A stretch of 64,000 nt of DNA from JAPLMW01 sp964492875 (GCA_964492875.1 CAZBLD010000008.1:1-64000); one strand, 5' to 3'. Shown: positions 7,182 to 16,855, numbered from the stretch's first letter. Notes: generated from the sequence alone by a model not told the origin. Numbers and translations: made by a program.

Positions 7182-8921
7182 ATGCGCTACAGTAAAGCTC
7201 TCATACCGACAGTAAAGGAAATTCCCGCAGACGCTGAAATCCCAAGTCATCAGTTAATGGTTCGCTCAGGCCTGATAAGGAAACTGGCAAGCGGGACATA
7301 TATCTATCTGCCGTTAGGCTGGCGAGTACTGATGAAGGTAGAGAAAATCGTCCGCGATGAAATGGACAAAAGCGGCGCACAGGAAATCCTTATGCCGGCC
7401 GTTCAGCCGATGGAACTGTGGCAACAGACAGGCCGCGACGTCGATTACGGCCCGACAATGGCGCGATTCGCCGACAGGCACGGCAGGGAAAATGTCCTTG
7501 CACCCACAGCAGAAGAAGTCGTTACGAGCATCGCTGCAGGAGAGATAAATTCATATAAACAGCTCCCAATAAATCTCTACCAGATTAGCTTCAAATTCAG
7601 GGACGAATTCAGGCCGAGATTCGGTGTGCTTCGAAGCCGCGAATTTATAATGAAAGACGCCTACAGCTTCCATGCTGATGAAAAAAGCCTCGATGAAACC
7701 TATAAAATAATGTACGAAACCTATAAAAAGATTTTCAGCAGATGCGGTCTAAAGTACGCCATTGTCGAGGCTGAATCGGGCGAGATGGGCGGCAGCGGGT
7801 CACAACAGTTTACTGTGCCGTGCGAATCCGGCGAAGATATCATCGTCCAGACCGAGGACGAAAGTTACGCAGCCAATCTTGAAAAGGCTGCGGTTGACCC
7901 CCCGCCAAAAGCAAAACGAGACAAAAAATACGACAAAGTCGCGGAAATTCATACGCCAAACCGGAAAACCATAGATGAAATCTGCACATTTTTAAAGGTA
8001 AAAGCAAAAGAGCTTATCAAATCGCTCGTTTACAAATCGGGCAACGAATTAGTTGTCGTTCTTGTTCGAGGAGATTTTGAAATAAATACAGAAAAGTTAC
8101 AAACCGTTGCTGGAAAATCCATTGAACTTGCGAACGAAGAGACAATTAAAAAGGTTACCGGCGCTGAGGTAGGCTTTGCAGGACCAGTCGGACTTGCTGA
8201 AAAAGTAAATAAATTCATTATAGACTATTCAGTTCTAACAATTGAGGCCGGCATTACCGGAGCAAATAAAACAGATTATCATATTAAAAACGTCGTACCG
8301 GGAAGAGATTTCCCCATTGAAGGCAAAAACGTAATAATTGCCGATATCCGAAACGCTGTCGAGGGCGACACATACAAGAGCAAAAAACTGCTCTTTAAAA
8401 GAGGTATTGAGGTTGGACAGGTCTTTAAGTTAGGCACAAAGTATAGCAGCAAACTCGGTGCACAATTTCTCGACAAAGACGGCGTCGAAAAACCGTGCAT
8501 AATGGGCTGTTACGGCATCGGCATAAATAGAATCGTGGCGTCCGCCATTGAAATATCGCGCGACGCTGACGGCATTATCTGGCCAATCAGCATCGCACCG
8601 TTTGAGGTCATTATTGTTTCTGCGGGAAATACGGACGAAATCATCAGGGCGGCAGAAAAGTTATATAACGAACTGATTGCCGCCGACGTGGAAGTCCTGC
8701 TCGATGACAGAGACGTTCGCGGCGGAGTTAAATTCAAGGATGCAGACCTTATCGGAATACCAATCCGAGTAACAATCGGTGCAAAATCAATCGCCCAAAA
8801 CAATGCTGAAATAAAACTCCGCCGGCACAGCGAAATAACAAATGTCCCGCTGGAAAAAACAAAAGAAAAAATTACAGAGTTGATTGAAAAATTAAAAGCC
8901 GAACTGAATGTGGACGCTTAA
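7182..8921 (+). CDS. proS: Prolyl-tRNA synthetase (bacterial type)
   Basis: Class II synthetase that charges tRNA-Pro. The N-terminal catalytic half contains the motif 1/2 regions (GLIRKLASGTYIYLPLGWRV, then FRDEFRPRFGVLRSREFIMK). A YbaK-like editing insertion lies around residues 240-390. Motif 3 (GCYGIGINRIVAS) and the anticodon-binding domain (DVEVLLDDRDVRGGVKFKDADLIG) follow. At 579 aa with the insertion it is the bacterial ProRS form. An AAGGAAAG ribosome binding site precedes the ATG. The gene overlaps the following DUF4416 gene by 14 bases, so the two are probably cotranscribed. Confidence 0.97.
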   Translation: MRYSKALIPTVKEIPADAEIPSHQLMVRSGLIRKLASGTYIYLPLGWRVLMKVEKIVRDEMDKSGAQEILMPAVQPMELWQQTGRDVDYGPTMARFADRHGRENVLAPTAEEVVTSIAAGEINSYKQLPINLYQISFKFRDEFRPRFGVLRSREFIMKDAYSFHADEKSLDETYKIMYETYKKIFSRCGLKYAIVEAESGEMGGSGSQQFTVPCESGEDIIVQTEDESYAANLEKAAVDPPPKAKRDKKYDKVAEIHTPNRKTIDEICTFLKVKAKELIKSLVYKSGNELVVVLVRGDFEINTEKLQTVAGKSIELANEETIKKVTGAEVGFAGPVGLAEKVNKFIIDYSVLTIEAGITGANKTDYHIKNVVPGRDFPIEGKNVIIADIRNAVEGDTYKSKKLLFKRGIEVGQVFKLGTKYSSKLGAQFLDKDGVEKPCIMGCYGIGINRIVASAIEISRDADGIIWPISIAPFEVIIVSAGNTDEIIRAAEKLYNELIAADVEVLLDDRDVRGGVKFKDADLIGIPIRVTIGAKSIAQNNAEIKLRRHSEITNVPLEKTKEKITELIEKLKAELNVDA

Positions 8922-9444
8922 AAAACCTGCTGATGCAAAACTGATTATCGGCCTGCTCGGCTGCGACAGAAATGCTTTAGATACAGCCATAAGGGCCATT
9001 ACAAAAAAATTCGGGAAGGTTGACAGGGTGAGCGATATATGGCCTTTTGAGCAGACCGACTATTACAAAGATGAAACCGGCGATAATATTTTGCGGCAGT
9101 TCGTGAGCATCGAAAAACCGATTTGTCCAGGCAGGCTGGCGAAAATAAAACATCAGACCAACGGAATCGAAAAAAAACTTGCAAAAAAAATTAAAACCAA
9201 TCTGCCGCGGCCGGTAAATATAGACCCCGGCATAATCGAACCGTCAAAACTGATTCTGGCAAGTACAAAAAACTATTCGCACAGAATCTACATCGGGGAA
9301 AAAATCTGGGCTGAAACAACGCTTGTTTACAATAAAGGGCTGTGGAAAGCCTTCGATTACACTTATCCGGATTACAGACAAAAATGCTATCACGATTTCT
9401 TCAGCCAAGTCAGAAGCAAACTTATCCAGCAGTTAAGGGAGTAA
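8908..9444 (+). CDS. DUF4416 family protein
   Basis: A 178-aa soluble protein matching the DUF4416 pattern as I recall it. It has an N-terminal KLIIGLLGCDRNALDTAI, then FEQTDYYKDETGDNILRQFV, and ends with an aromatic YPDYRQKCYHDFFSQVRSKL segment. The family is of unknown function and is common in Planctomycetota and some delta-proteobacterial groups. The start overlaps the end of proS by 14 bases. The next gene starts four bases after its stop, so it sits in a tight operon joining tRNA charging to surface-polysaccharide synthesis. The biochemical role cannot be deduced here. Confidence 0.75.
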   Translation: MWTLKKPADAKLIIGLLGCDRNALDTAIRAITKKFGKVDRVSDIWPFEQTDYYKDETGDNILRQFVSIEKPICPGRLAKIKHQTNGIEKKLAKKIKTNLPRPVNIDPGIIEPSKLILASTKNYSHRIYIGEKIWAETTLVYNKGLWKAFDYTYPDYRQKCYHDFFSQVRSKLIQQLRE

Positions 9445-9448
9445 TTTT

Positions 9449-10564
9449 GTGATAAATCTGCCTATCATTTACACAATAATCCTTTTGATGGCTCTTGTCG
9501 TTTCGGCTGTTCTGACGGCTGTGGTTAAAAAACTTGCCCTGGCGACGGGATTCGTCGCCCACCCCCACCAAGACAGATTTCACAAAGAAACTACGCCCTT
9601 AGGGGGAGGAATCGCAATATTTGCAACAATTATGCTTTTCTGTCTTGCTGCAATAATCCTACCCGAAATCCTGCCACAAAAATTCACAGATAACATCGGC
9701 ACCTGGCTGAAAGATTTCGCAGGGAAAACGCAAGAACTGCTGATAATAATTGCCTGCTCAGCGATGCTGTTCGGGCTGGGCCTGTGGGACGACATAAAAA
9801 ACCTTGGGCCGACAGCCAAACTGCTGGTGCAGTTCGTCGCCGCATTTGCTGCCGCTTACTTTGCCGATGTAAGGGTTGAACTTTTCATCGAAAGCAGGAT
9901 TATCACATCAATCATAAGCGCTTTCTGGATTGTGCTTATAATAAACGTATTCAACTTTCTGGACAATATGGACGGGGCAAGCACAGGAATTGCCCTCATA
10001 GTCTCCATAATCCTGTTTTTCGCAGCGGTCCTTTCAGAACAAATTTTTGTGGCGGGTTTTGCACTGATTTTTGCCGGCACACTGGCAGGCTTTCTTGTTT
10101 TCAACTTCTTTCCTGCCTCTATTTTTATGGGAGACGCGGGCTCACTTGTCGTCGGCTTTTTCGTCGCATTCCTTACGCTCAGAACCACGTATTACCAGCA
10201 TACCGAAACCAGCAGATGGTATATCGTACTCATGCCGCTGGTTATAATGGCCCTGCCACTGTATGATTTTATAAGCGTAACAATCCTGCGAATCAGCCAG
10301 GGCAAAAGCCCGTTTGTCGGTGATACCCAGCACTTCTCGCACAGACTTAAAAAACGGGGGCTAACGGAAGTGCAGACGGTACTGACGCTCTATCTTGCGA
10401 CACTCGCCACAGGTTTGGGCGCAATTGTCCTGAAAACCATCAACTCAGCCTACAGCATCCTTGTATTTGCGCAGACGGTCCTGGTACTGGGGATTATTGC
10501 TATTCTCGAATCGACCGGAAAAATGGATTCGACAGGCTTACCATCAAATGACTCGGAAAAATAA
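9449..10564 (+). CDS. WecA/MraY-like polyprenyl-phosphate sugar-1-phosphate transferase
   Basis: Integral membrane glycosyl-phosphotransferase that probably initiates a lipid-linked glycan by moving a HexNAc-1-phosphate onto undecaprenyl phosphate. It has about eleven hydrophobic segments and the family blocks: FHKETTPLGGGIAIF near the N-terminus, the Mg2+-binding region FNFLDNMDGASTG, FMGDAGSLVVG, and the C-terminal HFSHRLKKRGL. The HxxHR-type end favours the WecA/TagO branch over MraY, as does its position beside an O-antigen ligase. It starts with GTG at 9449, four bases after the previous stop. At 371 aa it is normal for the family. Confidence 0.88.
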   Translation: MINLPIIYTIILLMALVVSAVLTAVVKKLALATGFVAHPHQDRFHKETTPLGGGIAIFATIMLFCLAAIILPEILPQKFTDNIGTWLKDFAGKTQELLIIIACSAMLFGLGLWDDIKNLGPTAKLLVQFVAAFAAAYFADVRVELFIESRIITSIISAFWIVLIINVFNFLDNMDGASTGIALIVSIILFFAAVLSEQIFVAGFALIFAGTLAGFLVFNFFPASIFMGDAGSLVVGFFVAFLTLRTTYYQHTETSRWYIVLMPLVIMALPLYDFISVTILRISQGKSPFVGDTQHFSHRLKKRGLTEVQTVLTLYLATLATGLGAIVLKTINSAYSILVFAQTVLVLGIIAILESTGKMDSTGLPSNDSEK

Positions 10565-12947
10565 CAACAAGACACTCCGTATTTTTGAATCCGCCTCCGC
10601 CAAGGTCTCCGTCTCCGCTAAAGCTACGACGGGCAAGACGGCGGACAAGTCGGTTCTCTTTGTGCTGCTTATGTGCATTATCGCCCTGAGACTGAGCTTT
10701 ATGGAAAATCCCAACATAGAGTCATTCAATCTGCCGGGCATTTTCTACGACAATCTTCTGAGCGTAAGCATCTCAAGCCTGCTGATTATCTCGGCTGCCG
10801 TCTGGTTTGCCGTCAGATTGTCCGCCAGCAAATATCGAATGAGCGGATTCGAGTACGGGATACTGATTTTCATTGCCGCCTGCGTCATCAGCACAATCGC
10901 AGCTTCAAACCGCAGAGCGGCCATAACCGATTCAATTACAATTCTGTCAGCGATGCTGCCAGCTGTCGTACTTTCAAATCTTCTGGAAACAATCGAAAGG
11001 AAGAAAATCCTGCTCTTTGTGCTGATAGCTATGGGAATTGCAAATGTATATCAGAGCAGTGAGCAGTTTTTCAGCAGCAATAAACTTATGATAGAACAGT
11101 ATGAGGCTGAACCTGCCGTCCAACTCCAAAAACTCGGCATAGAGCCAGGCTCCTTTCAGCATATGCTTTACGAAAACAGATTATACTCAAAGGATGTCAG
11201 GGGATTTTTTACCACAGGAAACAGCGTCGGAAGTCTGCTGGTGCTTGCAATTTTCTGCACTTTTGCCGCTTTCGACTTCAAAGTAAATTTGTCTGAAAAG
11301 AGAAACACCTTAAAGAGGCTGTGGCTGCCAACAGCCCTATTGCTTGTTCTATTTGCCGGCCTGCTTGAGGCGCACAGCAAAGGTGCGATTGTATCCCTGG
11401 CCGCTGCAGGACTTCTACTATTTTTATCTGTAAGATTCAGCCAGACTCTCCGACGCCACCGAGGCCTTATAATCCTTGCTGCTATCATTCTAATTATTCT
11501 CTGCGCAGCTTTTATCATCAGCTACGGCGTTACGCATAATACGCTGCCTGGCGGAAATTCAATGCTGGTCAGATGGCAATACTGGTCCGCCACAGCTAAA
11601 ATTATCGCCAATCATCTGATAACAGGAATCGGAGGTGGAAATTTCGATTCATACTACACATACTATAAAGTACCAGAAGCACTCGAAACTGTCAGAGACC
11701 CCCACTGTTTCGTATTGAGCATCCTGAGCCAGTACGGAATAATCGGCCTGGCAGGATTCTGTATAGCGATATTTTCCCCGATTATAACGTACTGCATACA
11801 ACCCGCCGCAGGCGGGCAAGCTAAAATCTCCATCAGGCCTGCTGAAAATAATCCGCCTTCGCTAAAGCTACGGCGGACAAGTCTGGTTGCCATTGCAAAG
11901 GCCTGCGGGATTTCGATTGTCCTTGTCCTGCTGTTCGTCAGGCCGATTGCTGTAAGAGCCGAACTTTCCGGCAGCATCGATGTTATTCTGTATGTCCTTG
12001 CCGTTATGTATGCAGCACCGGCATTTTTCCTGGGAACAACATTATGGCTGTGCACACGAACCGAATCGTCAAGATGGCTGGCGCCAGAACAATCAAAAAC
12101 CAAACAAATCTTCCACGCTGCCCTCTTATGCGGACTTCTCTCCGTATTAATTCATAACCTGATTGACTTCGCACTCTTTGAGCCTGGAATAATGACCGCC
12201 TTCTGGGCCTGTATAGCATTAGTCTACTCGGATTACCGACCGAAAAATACTGCGGATAGCAGTTTAAAAACAAATAAAATAAGAAAAATCATCCTCGCCG
12301 CCTCAGCAATCATTATGACAGCAGCTCTTATATGGTTCTGTATAATACCCGGAGCAAAAACGGCGATTAAGACAGAAAAAGCAAGACTGCTTTTTGCAAA
12401 CGGAGAATTTGAAGAAGCGACCGCACTTCTAATTGACGCCAGTGCAGATGATATTTTAAACCCGACCCCTGCCGCCTTTGCAGGAAAAATGCTGCTGTAT
12501 GAATTTGAAACGAATCCCAGCAATTCGCCGGATGTCTTACTGTCGGCCGAAAAAACACTGCTGACGGCCATCCAGAGAGATAAGGCTGATTTCAAAAATT
12601 ACGAAAATCTCGCCAGGGTTTATGAAACGCTCGCACAGATAACAGGCGACAAACGGCGTTTCTGGTTTGAAAAGACTTTTTCTACTCTTCAGCAGGCCCT
12701 TGTCCGATACCCCTCCTCGGCAGAACTACATATTGAACTTGCAAAAACTGCCCGAGAACTCGACATAATCGACATCGCAATCGAACACTACAAAAAGGCT
12801 GTAGAAATAGAAGATGCATATACCGAGCAGTTTAAAATAATGTATCCTAAAAAAGAGGTCTTCAGCAGAATGGGCAAAATAAAATACAGAGAAGCAAAAG
12901 AAAAACTTGAAGAACTTACAAAAACGAAAGAAAATCCGAAACAATAA
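10548..12947 (+). CDS. O-antigen ligase/polymerase (Wzy/WaaL-like) with C-terminal TPR-like domain
   Basis: Large membrane protein with about twelve hydrophobic segments. It contains the O-antigen ligase region VRDPHCFVLSILSQYGIIGL with the usual periplasmic loop (NSMLVRWQYW) before it, then a hydrophilic C-terminal ~190 residues with TPR-like helices. It probably polymerises or ligates polysaccharide at the periplasmic face. The ATG at 10548 overlaps the previous gene by 17 bases; upstream TTG starts are less likely. Two in-frame repeat insertions are visible. One lies near the N-terminus (SASAKVSVSAKATTGKTAD, 10590-10653). The other is a double one in a cytoplasmic or loop region (QPAAGGQAK and NPPSLKLRRTS, 11802-11880). 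Confidence 0.85.
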   Translation: MTRKNNNKTLRIFESASAKVSVSAKATTGKTADKSVLFVLLMCIIALRLSFMENPNIESFNLPGIFYDNLLSVSISSLLIISAAVWFAVRLSASKYRMSGFEYGILIFIAACVISTIAASNRRAAITDSITILSAMLPAVVLSNLLETIERKKILLFVLIAMGIANVYQSSEQFFSSNKLMIEQYEAEPAVQLQKLGIEPGSFQHMLYENRLYSKDVRGFFTTGNSVGSLLVLAIFCTFAAFDFKVNLSEKRNTLKRLWLPTALLLVLFAGLLEAHSKGAIVSLAAAGLLLFLSVRFSQTLRRHRGLIILAAIILIILCAAFIISYGVTHNTLPGGNSMLVRWQYWSATAKIIANHLITGIGGGNFDSYYTYYKVPEALETVRDPHCFVLSILSQYGIIGLAGFCIAIFSPIITYCIQPAAGGQAKISIRPAENNPPSLKLRRTSLVAIAKACGISIVLVLLFVRPIAVRAELSGSIDVILYVLAVMYAAPAFFLGTTLWLCTRTESSRWLAPEQSKTKQIFHAALLCGLLSVLIHNLIDFALFEPGIMTAFWACIALVYSDYRPKNTADSSLKTNKIRKIILAASAIIMTAALIWFCIIPGAKTAIKTEKARLLFANGEFEEATALLIDASADDILNPTPAAFAGKMLLYEFETNPSNSPDVLLSAEKTLLTAIQRDKADFKNYENLARVYETLAQITGDKRRFWFEKTFSTLQQALVRYPSSAELHIELAKTARELDIIDIAIEHYKKAVEIEDAYTEQFKIMYPKKEVFSRMGKIKYREAKEKLEELTKTKENPKQ
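10590..10653. repeat. In-frame TCCGCC-family repeat in the O-antigen ligase gene, N-terminal copy
   Basis: Two related half-elements (TCCGCCTCCGCCAAGG, then CTCCGCTAAAGCTACGACGG) are followed by GGCGGACAAG. The stretch encodes SASAK-type residues like those encoded in scpA at 48171-48200. The reading frame stays open. Confidence 0.6.
11802..11880. repeat. Two in-frame palindromes in the O-antigen ligase gene, internal copies
   Basis: CCCGCC-GCA-GGCGGG at 11802-11816 is a hairpin. The second, TCCGCCTTCGCTAAAGC followed by TACGGCGGA, lies at 11852-11877. Both are in frame, about 35 bases apart, in a hydrophilic loop between membrane segments. The second has the same core as the copies upstream of flhG and the merR-like gene. 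Confidence 0.7.
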
Positions 12948-12969
12948 ACTTCCATCAGTGGAGCTAAAT

Positions 12970-14439
12970 ATGAAAAAAGTATTACTTGTCTTTATCTCTC
13001 TTTTACCTGTCGGCACTTGTCCCGCGCAGGCGCCGGATATGTCTAAATCCGTCGTAATGATTCAAACAGTCAAACAAGGCTACGATTATACCACACCATG
13101 GAAACAGAAATCCACAACGGCAGGGGTCGGCTCAGGATTTATTATCAATGGAAACAGAATTCTTACAAACGCTCACAACGTCTCAGACAACAGATATATC
13201 ATCATCAAAAAAGAAAACGTCGCGAAAAAATATCCTGCCAATGTTGAGTTTATCGGCCATGACTGCGACATGGCTGTGCTGAAAGTATACGATGAATCTT
13301 TCTTCAGCGGCACCGAATCGCTGGACTTCGGAGACCTGCCAAAGGTCAACAGCACAGTCTCCACTTATGGCTTCCCGCTGGGCGGCACGCACATCAGCGT
13401 TACCGAAGGCGTGGTATCAAGAATTCAGACCGATGTGTATGTCCATAGCGGAGCTGATACGCACCTGGTTGTTCAGACAGACGCAGCGATAAATCCGGGA
13501 AACAGCGGCGGACCCGTAATGCAGGACGGAAGAGTTATCGGAGTCGCCTTTCAGGGAATGCTTCAGGCGGAAAATATCGGCTATATGATTCCAACAACCG
13601 TAATCAGACACTTTCTGCAGGACATCAATGACGGCAGATATAGCGGCTTCGGCTCACTGGGCATAATGCTCTTTACAGGTCTGCATAACGACAGCTATAA
13701 AGATTTCCTTAAAATTCCTGCCGACACACAGGGCATAGTAGTAACAAGCGTAATGCTTAACAGCTCTGCCGAAACAATACTGCAGAAAGAGGACTGCATA
13801 ACACAGATAGACGATTATGATATCGACAACGACGGCATGATTGCAATTTACGGTACAAGACACCCTTTGTCGGAAGCAATCGAACAAAAACAAATCGGCC
13901 AGACAGTTACTCTTGTTTACTGGCGTAACGGCCAAAAAAACACCGCTGAACTGCCGATACAGCTTGACCGGCCGGTATTCGAATACACCCGGCTTTATGA
14001 CGACCCGCCCCACTATGTGTGTTTTGCAGGACTGACATTTATCGCAGCATCAAGAAACTTCCTCGAAACATGGGGCAGAGACTGGCTGAAAGATATTCCC
14101 CATATACTCAGGTACCTTTTCAGCGATTCACAACAACTTAACAAGGACCGACTGCGAAGAGAATACGTAATTCTTTCCGAAATCCTGCCCGACCAAATCA
14201 ATGCATACGCTGACAGCTTTTTAAATAAACCGCTTGAAAGCATAAATGATGCGCCCGTCAGAAGCCTCGACGACGTCAAAAAAGCCTTTGAAAACAAAGA
14301 AGCTGGCTTCTATATTCTCAAATTCATAAATTCCGACAAGCCTCTGCCGATAGAAGCAAAAAAAGCTCACCAGCAAAACGAAACTATTCTCAAAAAATAC
14401 AACGTCCCGAAATGGGCGTTCACGGAGGACAAAATATGA
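12970..14439 (+). CDS. Secreted HtrA/Deg-like trypsin-type serine protease with PDZ-like region
   Basis: Predicted periplasmic serine protease of the S1C/HtrA type, 489 aa from the ATG at 12970, which follows a GGAG site. A signal peptide covers residues 1-21 (ends TCPAQA). The catalytic triad is readable: His 69 in LTNAHNV, Asp 100 in HDCDMAVL, and Ser 179 in NPGNSGGPV. Downstream there is a PDZ-like region (GIVVTSVMLNSSAETILQKED...I) and a further C-terminal domain. It follows the polysaccharide genes and overlaps a degraded paralogue by four bases (ATGA), so the two are translationally coupled. Substrates are unknown. Confidence 0.88.
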   Translation: MKKVLLVFISLLPVGTCPAQAPDMSKSVVMIQTVKQGYDYTTPWKQKSTTAGVGSGFIINGNRILTNAHNVSDNRYIIIKKENVAKKYPANVEFIGHDCDMAVLKVYDESFFSGTESLDFGDLPKVNSTVSTYGFPLGGTHISVTEGVVSRIQTDVYVHSGADTHLVVQTDAAINPGNSGGPVMQDGRVIGVAFQGMLQAENIGYMIPTTVIRHFLQDINDGRYSGFGSLGIMLFTGLHNDSYKDFLKIPADTQGIVVTSVMLNSSAETILQKEDCITQIDDYDIDNDGMIAIYGTRHPLSEAIEQKQIGQTVTLVYWRNGQKNTAELPIQLDRPVFEYTRLYDDPPHYVCFAGLTFIAASRNFLETWGRDWLKDIPHILRYLFSDSQQLNKDRLRREYVILSEILPDQINAYADSFLNKPLESINDAPVRSLDDVKKAFENKEAGFYILKFINSDKPLPIEAKKAHQQNETILKKYNVPKWAFTEDKI

Positions 14440-15932
14440 AACAAATGAAAAACATCCAGCTCCTCTTCTCCGTTTTACTCTTTGCTACGGTTGTTTCATC
14501 GAATACCTGCGCCAAAAATCGTACAGATATGACCGAAAAAATGAAGGATTCCATCGTTTATCTTCAAATATCTTACTGCGGCTATGAACAGTATCAGCCG
14601 TGGAAAAACAAGGAGATTACAGAAGGATGGGGCGTCGGCTGCGCTGTAGGCAAAAGGGAGGTTATTACCACCGCATTCAATGTCGCAAATGCCACGGTCA
14701 TAAAGGCAAAAAGATTCGGACAGAACGAATTTGTGCCGGCAAAAATTAGAACAGTCGATTATGAATCCAATCTCGCCTTGATTGAACTTGACCCAAACGC
14801 CCTCAAAAAAGCACTGGTACCCCTGAAGTTCAACGCAAAATACGAAAAAGGCGCCGAAATCCATTTCTACTGGCTGTCAGGCACGGTGCAAATATACAGC
14901 GGCAGAGGTTATCTCGACAGAGCAACAGTTGATTTATCTTCAATAGCATTTTCCAGAACGCTCAACTTTGTGGCTGCAAATATCTCCGACCTTACAGGCA
15001 GCGGACAGCTATACTCCTTGGGAGCAGAACCACTGGGAATAGCCTGCTGGTCAAATAACAAAGAAGCAGGAATCATCCCGGCAGAGGTTATAAACAGATT
15101 CCTGAACGATGAAAACGACGGCTTCTACAACGGCACAGGAGCTGTAGGATTTCTTACAACAGGATTGCTCGACCCCGCTTTAAGAAAATATCTGAAACTG
15201 CCGCAACAAATACAAAACGGCATCTATGTTTCAGACGTCTATACAATCGGGACGGGCAGCGATGTTCTGAAAACCAGCGATGTGCTTCTGTCCGTAGACG
15301 GCTTTGAGCTGAATTCCTACGGCAGGTTTATTCATCCAAAATACGACGCCTTGTTTTTCGACTACCTTATAACCGGAAAAACCGCGGGCGAAAAAATCAC
15401 GTTCAATATCTGGCGGGACGGCAAAGAGCAAAAAATCGAAACGCTCGTTAAAAACTTCGGCGTTTCCGAAATGCTCGTGCCCTGGTACGACCTCGACAGC
15501 CAGCCTCAATACTTCATCACCGGCGGCTGCATCCTGCAGAGACTGACAAAAACATACCTGGCGGCAAGGGGCGAAGACTGGGTTGGAAAGGCTGGGCCGC
15601 ATATATATAATTATCTGCTCAATGAAGCTTTTAAGCCTACAGAGATGCGAAAGGAAATCGTTGTTTTAAGCTACGTTCTGCCCGCCAATATCAACCTCGG
15701 CTATCACAGCCTCAACCAGTTCGTCGTTGACAATATCAACGGTATGAAAATCAGGTCGATGAAGGATGTCCCCAAGGCATTGACGCTTAATCCCGAAGCA
15801 AAATACGATGTAATTGAGTTTGAGCTCGACAAGCCGAAAATCATCCTCGACAGGGCCAAAATGCAAATAGAAAATTCGATTATCGCAAAAACTTATGGGA
15901 TTGATAAATCGGCAAATATAAGCTCCGACTAA
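14436..15932 (+). CDS. Catalytically degraded HtrA-like paralogue (pseudoprotease)
   Basis: A 498-aa secreted protein with a signal peptide of about 26 residues. It aligns along its length with the upstream protease: the same WK-K start block, PDZ-like region, and a C-terminal WVGKAGPHIYNYLLNEAF segment matching WLKDIPHILRYLFSD. The triad has decayed. The His position is Phe 81 (ITTAFNVAN), the Asp position is Asn 112 (YESNLALIE), and only a GSG remains around the Ser. It is probably not a protease but could be a regulatory or structural partner of its neighbour. The ATGA overlap suggests the two are made in equal amounts. Confidence 0.82.
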   Translation: MKQMKNIQLLFSVLLFATVVSSNTCAKNRTDMTEKMKDSIVYLQISYCGYEQYQPWKNKEITEGWGVGCAVGKREVITTAFNVANATVIKAKRFGQNEFVPAKIRTVDYESNLALIELDPNALKKALVPLKFNAKYEKGAEIHFYWLSGTVQIYSGRGYLDRATVDLSSIAFSRTLNFVAANISDLTGSGQLYSLGAEPLGIACWSNNKEAGIIPAEVINRFLNDENDGFYNGTGAVGFLTTGLLDPALRKYLKLPQQIQNGIYVSDVYTIGTGSDVLKTSDVLLSVDGFELNSYGRFIHPKYDALFFDYLITGKTAGEKITFNIWRDGKEQKIETLVKNFGVSEMLVPWYDLDSQPQYFITGGCILQRLTKTYLAARGEDWVGKAGPHIYNYLLNEAFKPTEMRKEIVVLSYVLPANINLGYHSLNQFVVDNINGMKIRSMKDVPKALTLNPEAKYDVIEFELDKPKIILDRAKMQIENSIIAKTYGIDKSANISSD

Positions 15933-15933
15933 T

Positions 15934-16809
15934 TCAATCAGGCCAGATGCCTGTAAAAACTTCTGTCGCAGGGCCGGTCATATAAACACAATTGTTCTCC
16001 TGCGACCAGTTCAACTGGAGCACTCCGCCCGGCAGATTCGCTTTAGCAATCCTGCCGCACCTGTTTGTCAGCACGGCAGCCACACAGCAGGCACAGGCAC
16101 CGGTGCCGCAGGCTAAAGTAACCCCGCTGCCCCGCTCCCACGTAATCATCGAAAATTGGCGCGGAGAATTAACCCTCACAAAATGGGCATTAACGCGCTG
16201 GGGAAAAAGCTCATGATGCTCTATTACAGGTCCTATCTTTTCCAACTCAATCGCTGAAAGGTCTTCGGTAAAAAAAACTGCATGAGGGTTGCCCATCGAG
16301 ACGCAGGTCATCAACATCCGCTGATTTTTAACATCGATGGCCGCTTCAATTACACTGTCGCCCTCAAGTGCAACAGGAATCCGGGCAGGTTCCAAGATAG
16401 GCTGGCCCATATCGACACATACCTGTTCTACTTTGTTTTTCTTATCAACCTGAAGGCCAAGCGTTAAAACTCCTCTGCCGGTTTCAACCCGCAGAGAAAC
16501 CGGAAAACTACCGCCTCCAGGAACAGAAAAACGCCGACGGCTGCCGCCAAGTGAATGCTCATAAACATATTTGGCCATACAACGAATGCCGTTGCCGCTC
16601 ATCTGAGCTTCGGAACCATCGGCATTGAAAATCCTCATCCTGACATCCGCAACATCCGACGGACATATCAAAATCAGACCATCAGCACCTATGCCTCTGT
16701 GGCGGTCGCTTAAAATCCGCGACAGAGACGCAGGGTCCTCAACCGTCTGGGTGAAACAATCCACATACACAAAGTCATTGCCAAGACCATGCATTTTCGT
16801 AAACTGCAT
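15934..16809 (-). CDS. dapF: Diaminopimelate epimerase
   Basis: PLP-independent racemase that converts LL- to meso-diaminopimelate for lysine and peptidoglycan synthesis. The start MQFTKMHGLGNDFVYVD is typical. The two catalytic cysteines lie in SGNGIRCMAKY and in TLACGTGACACC. I prefer the ATG at 16809 (291 aa), because the in-frame upstream start at 16821 is only a TTG. The adjacent extra Cys residues (ACACC) are notable but seen in some members. It converges with the pseudoprotease gene, with one base between the stops. Presence of DapF is consistent with a DAP-type peptidoglycan wall. Confidence 0.95.
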   Translation of the reverse strand: MQFTKMHGLGNDFVYVDCFTQTVEDPASLSRILSDRHRGIGADGLILICPSDVADVRMRIFNADGSEAQMSGNGIRCMAKYVYEHSLGGSRRRFSVPGGGSFPVSLRVETGRGVLTLGLQVDKKNKVEQVCVDMGQPILEPARIPVALEGDSVIEAAIDVKNQRMLMTCVSMGNPHAVFFTEDLSAIELEKIGPVIEHHELFPQRVNAHFVRVNSPRQFSMITWERGSGVTLACGTGACACCVAAVLTNRCGRIAKANLPGGVLQLNWSQENNCVYMTGPATEVFTGIWPD

Positions 16810-16855
16810 AAAGAAATTCAAAATTAAAAATTTTTAATAAAATTAAAAATTGGTG

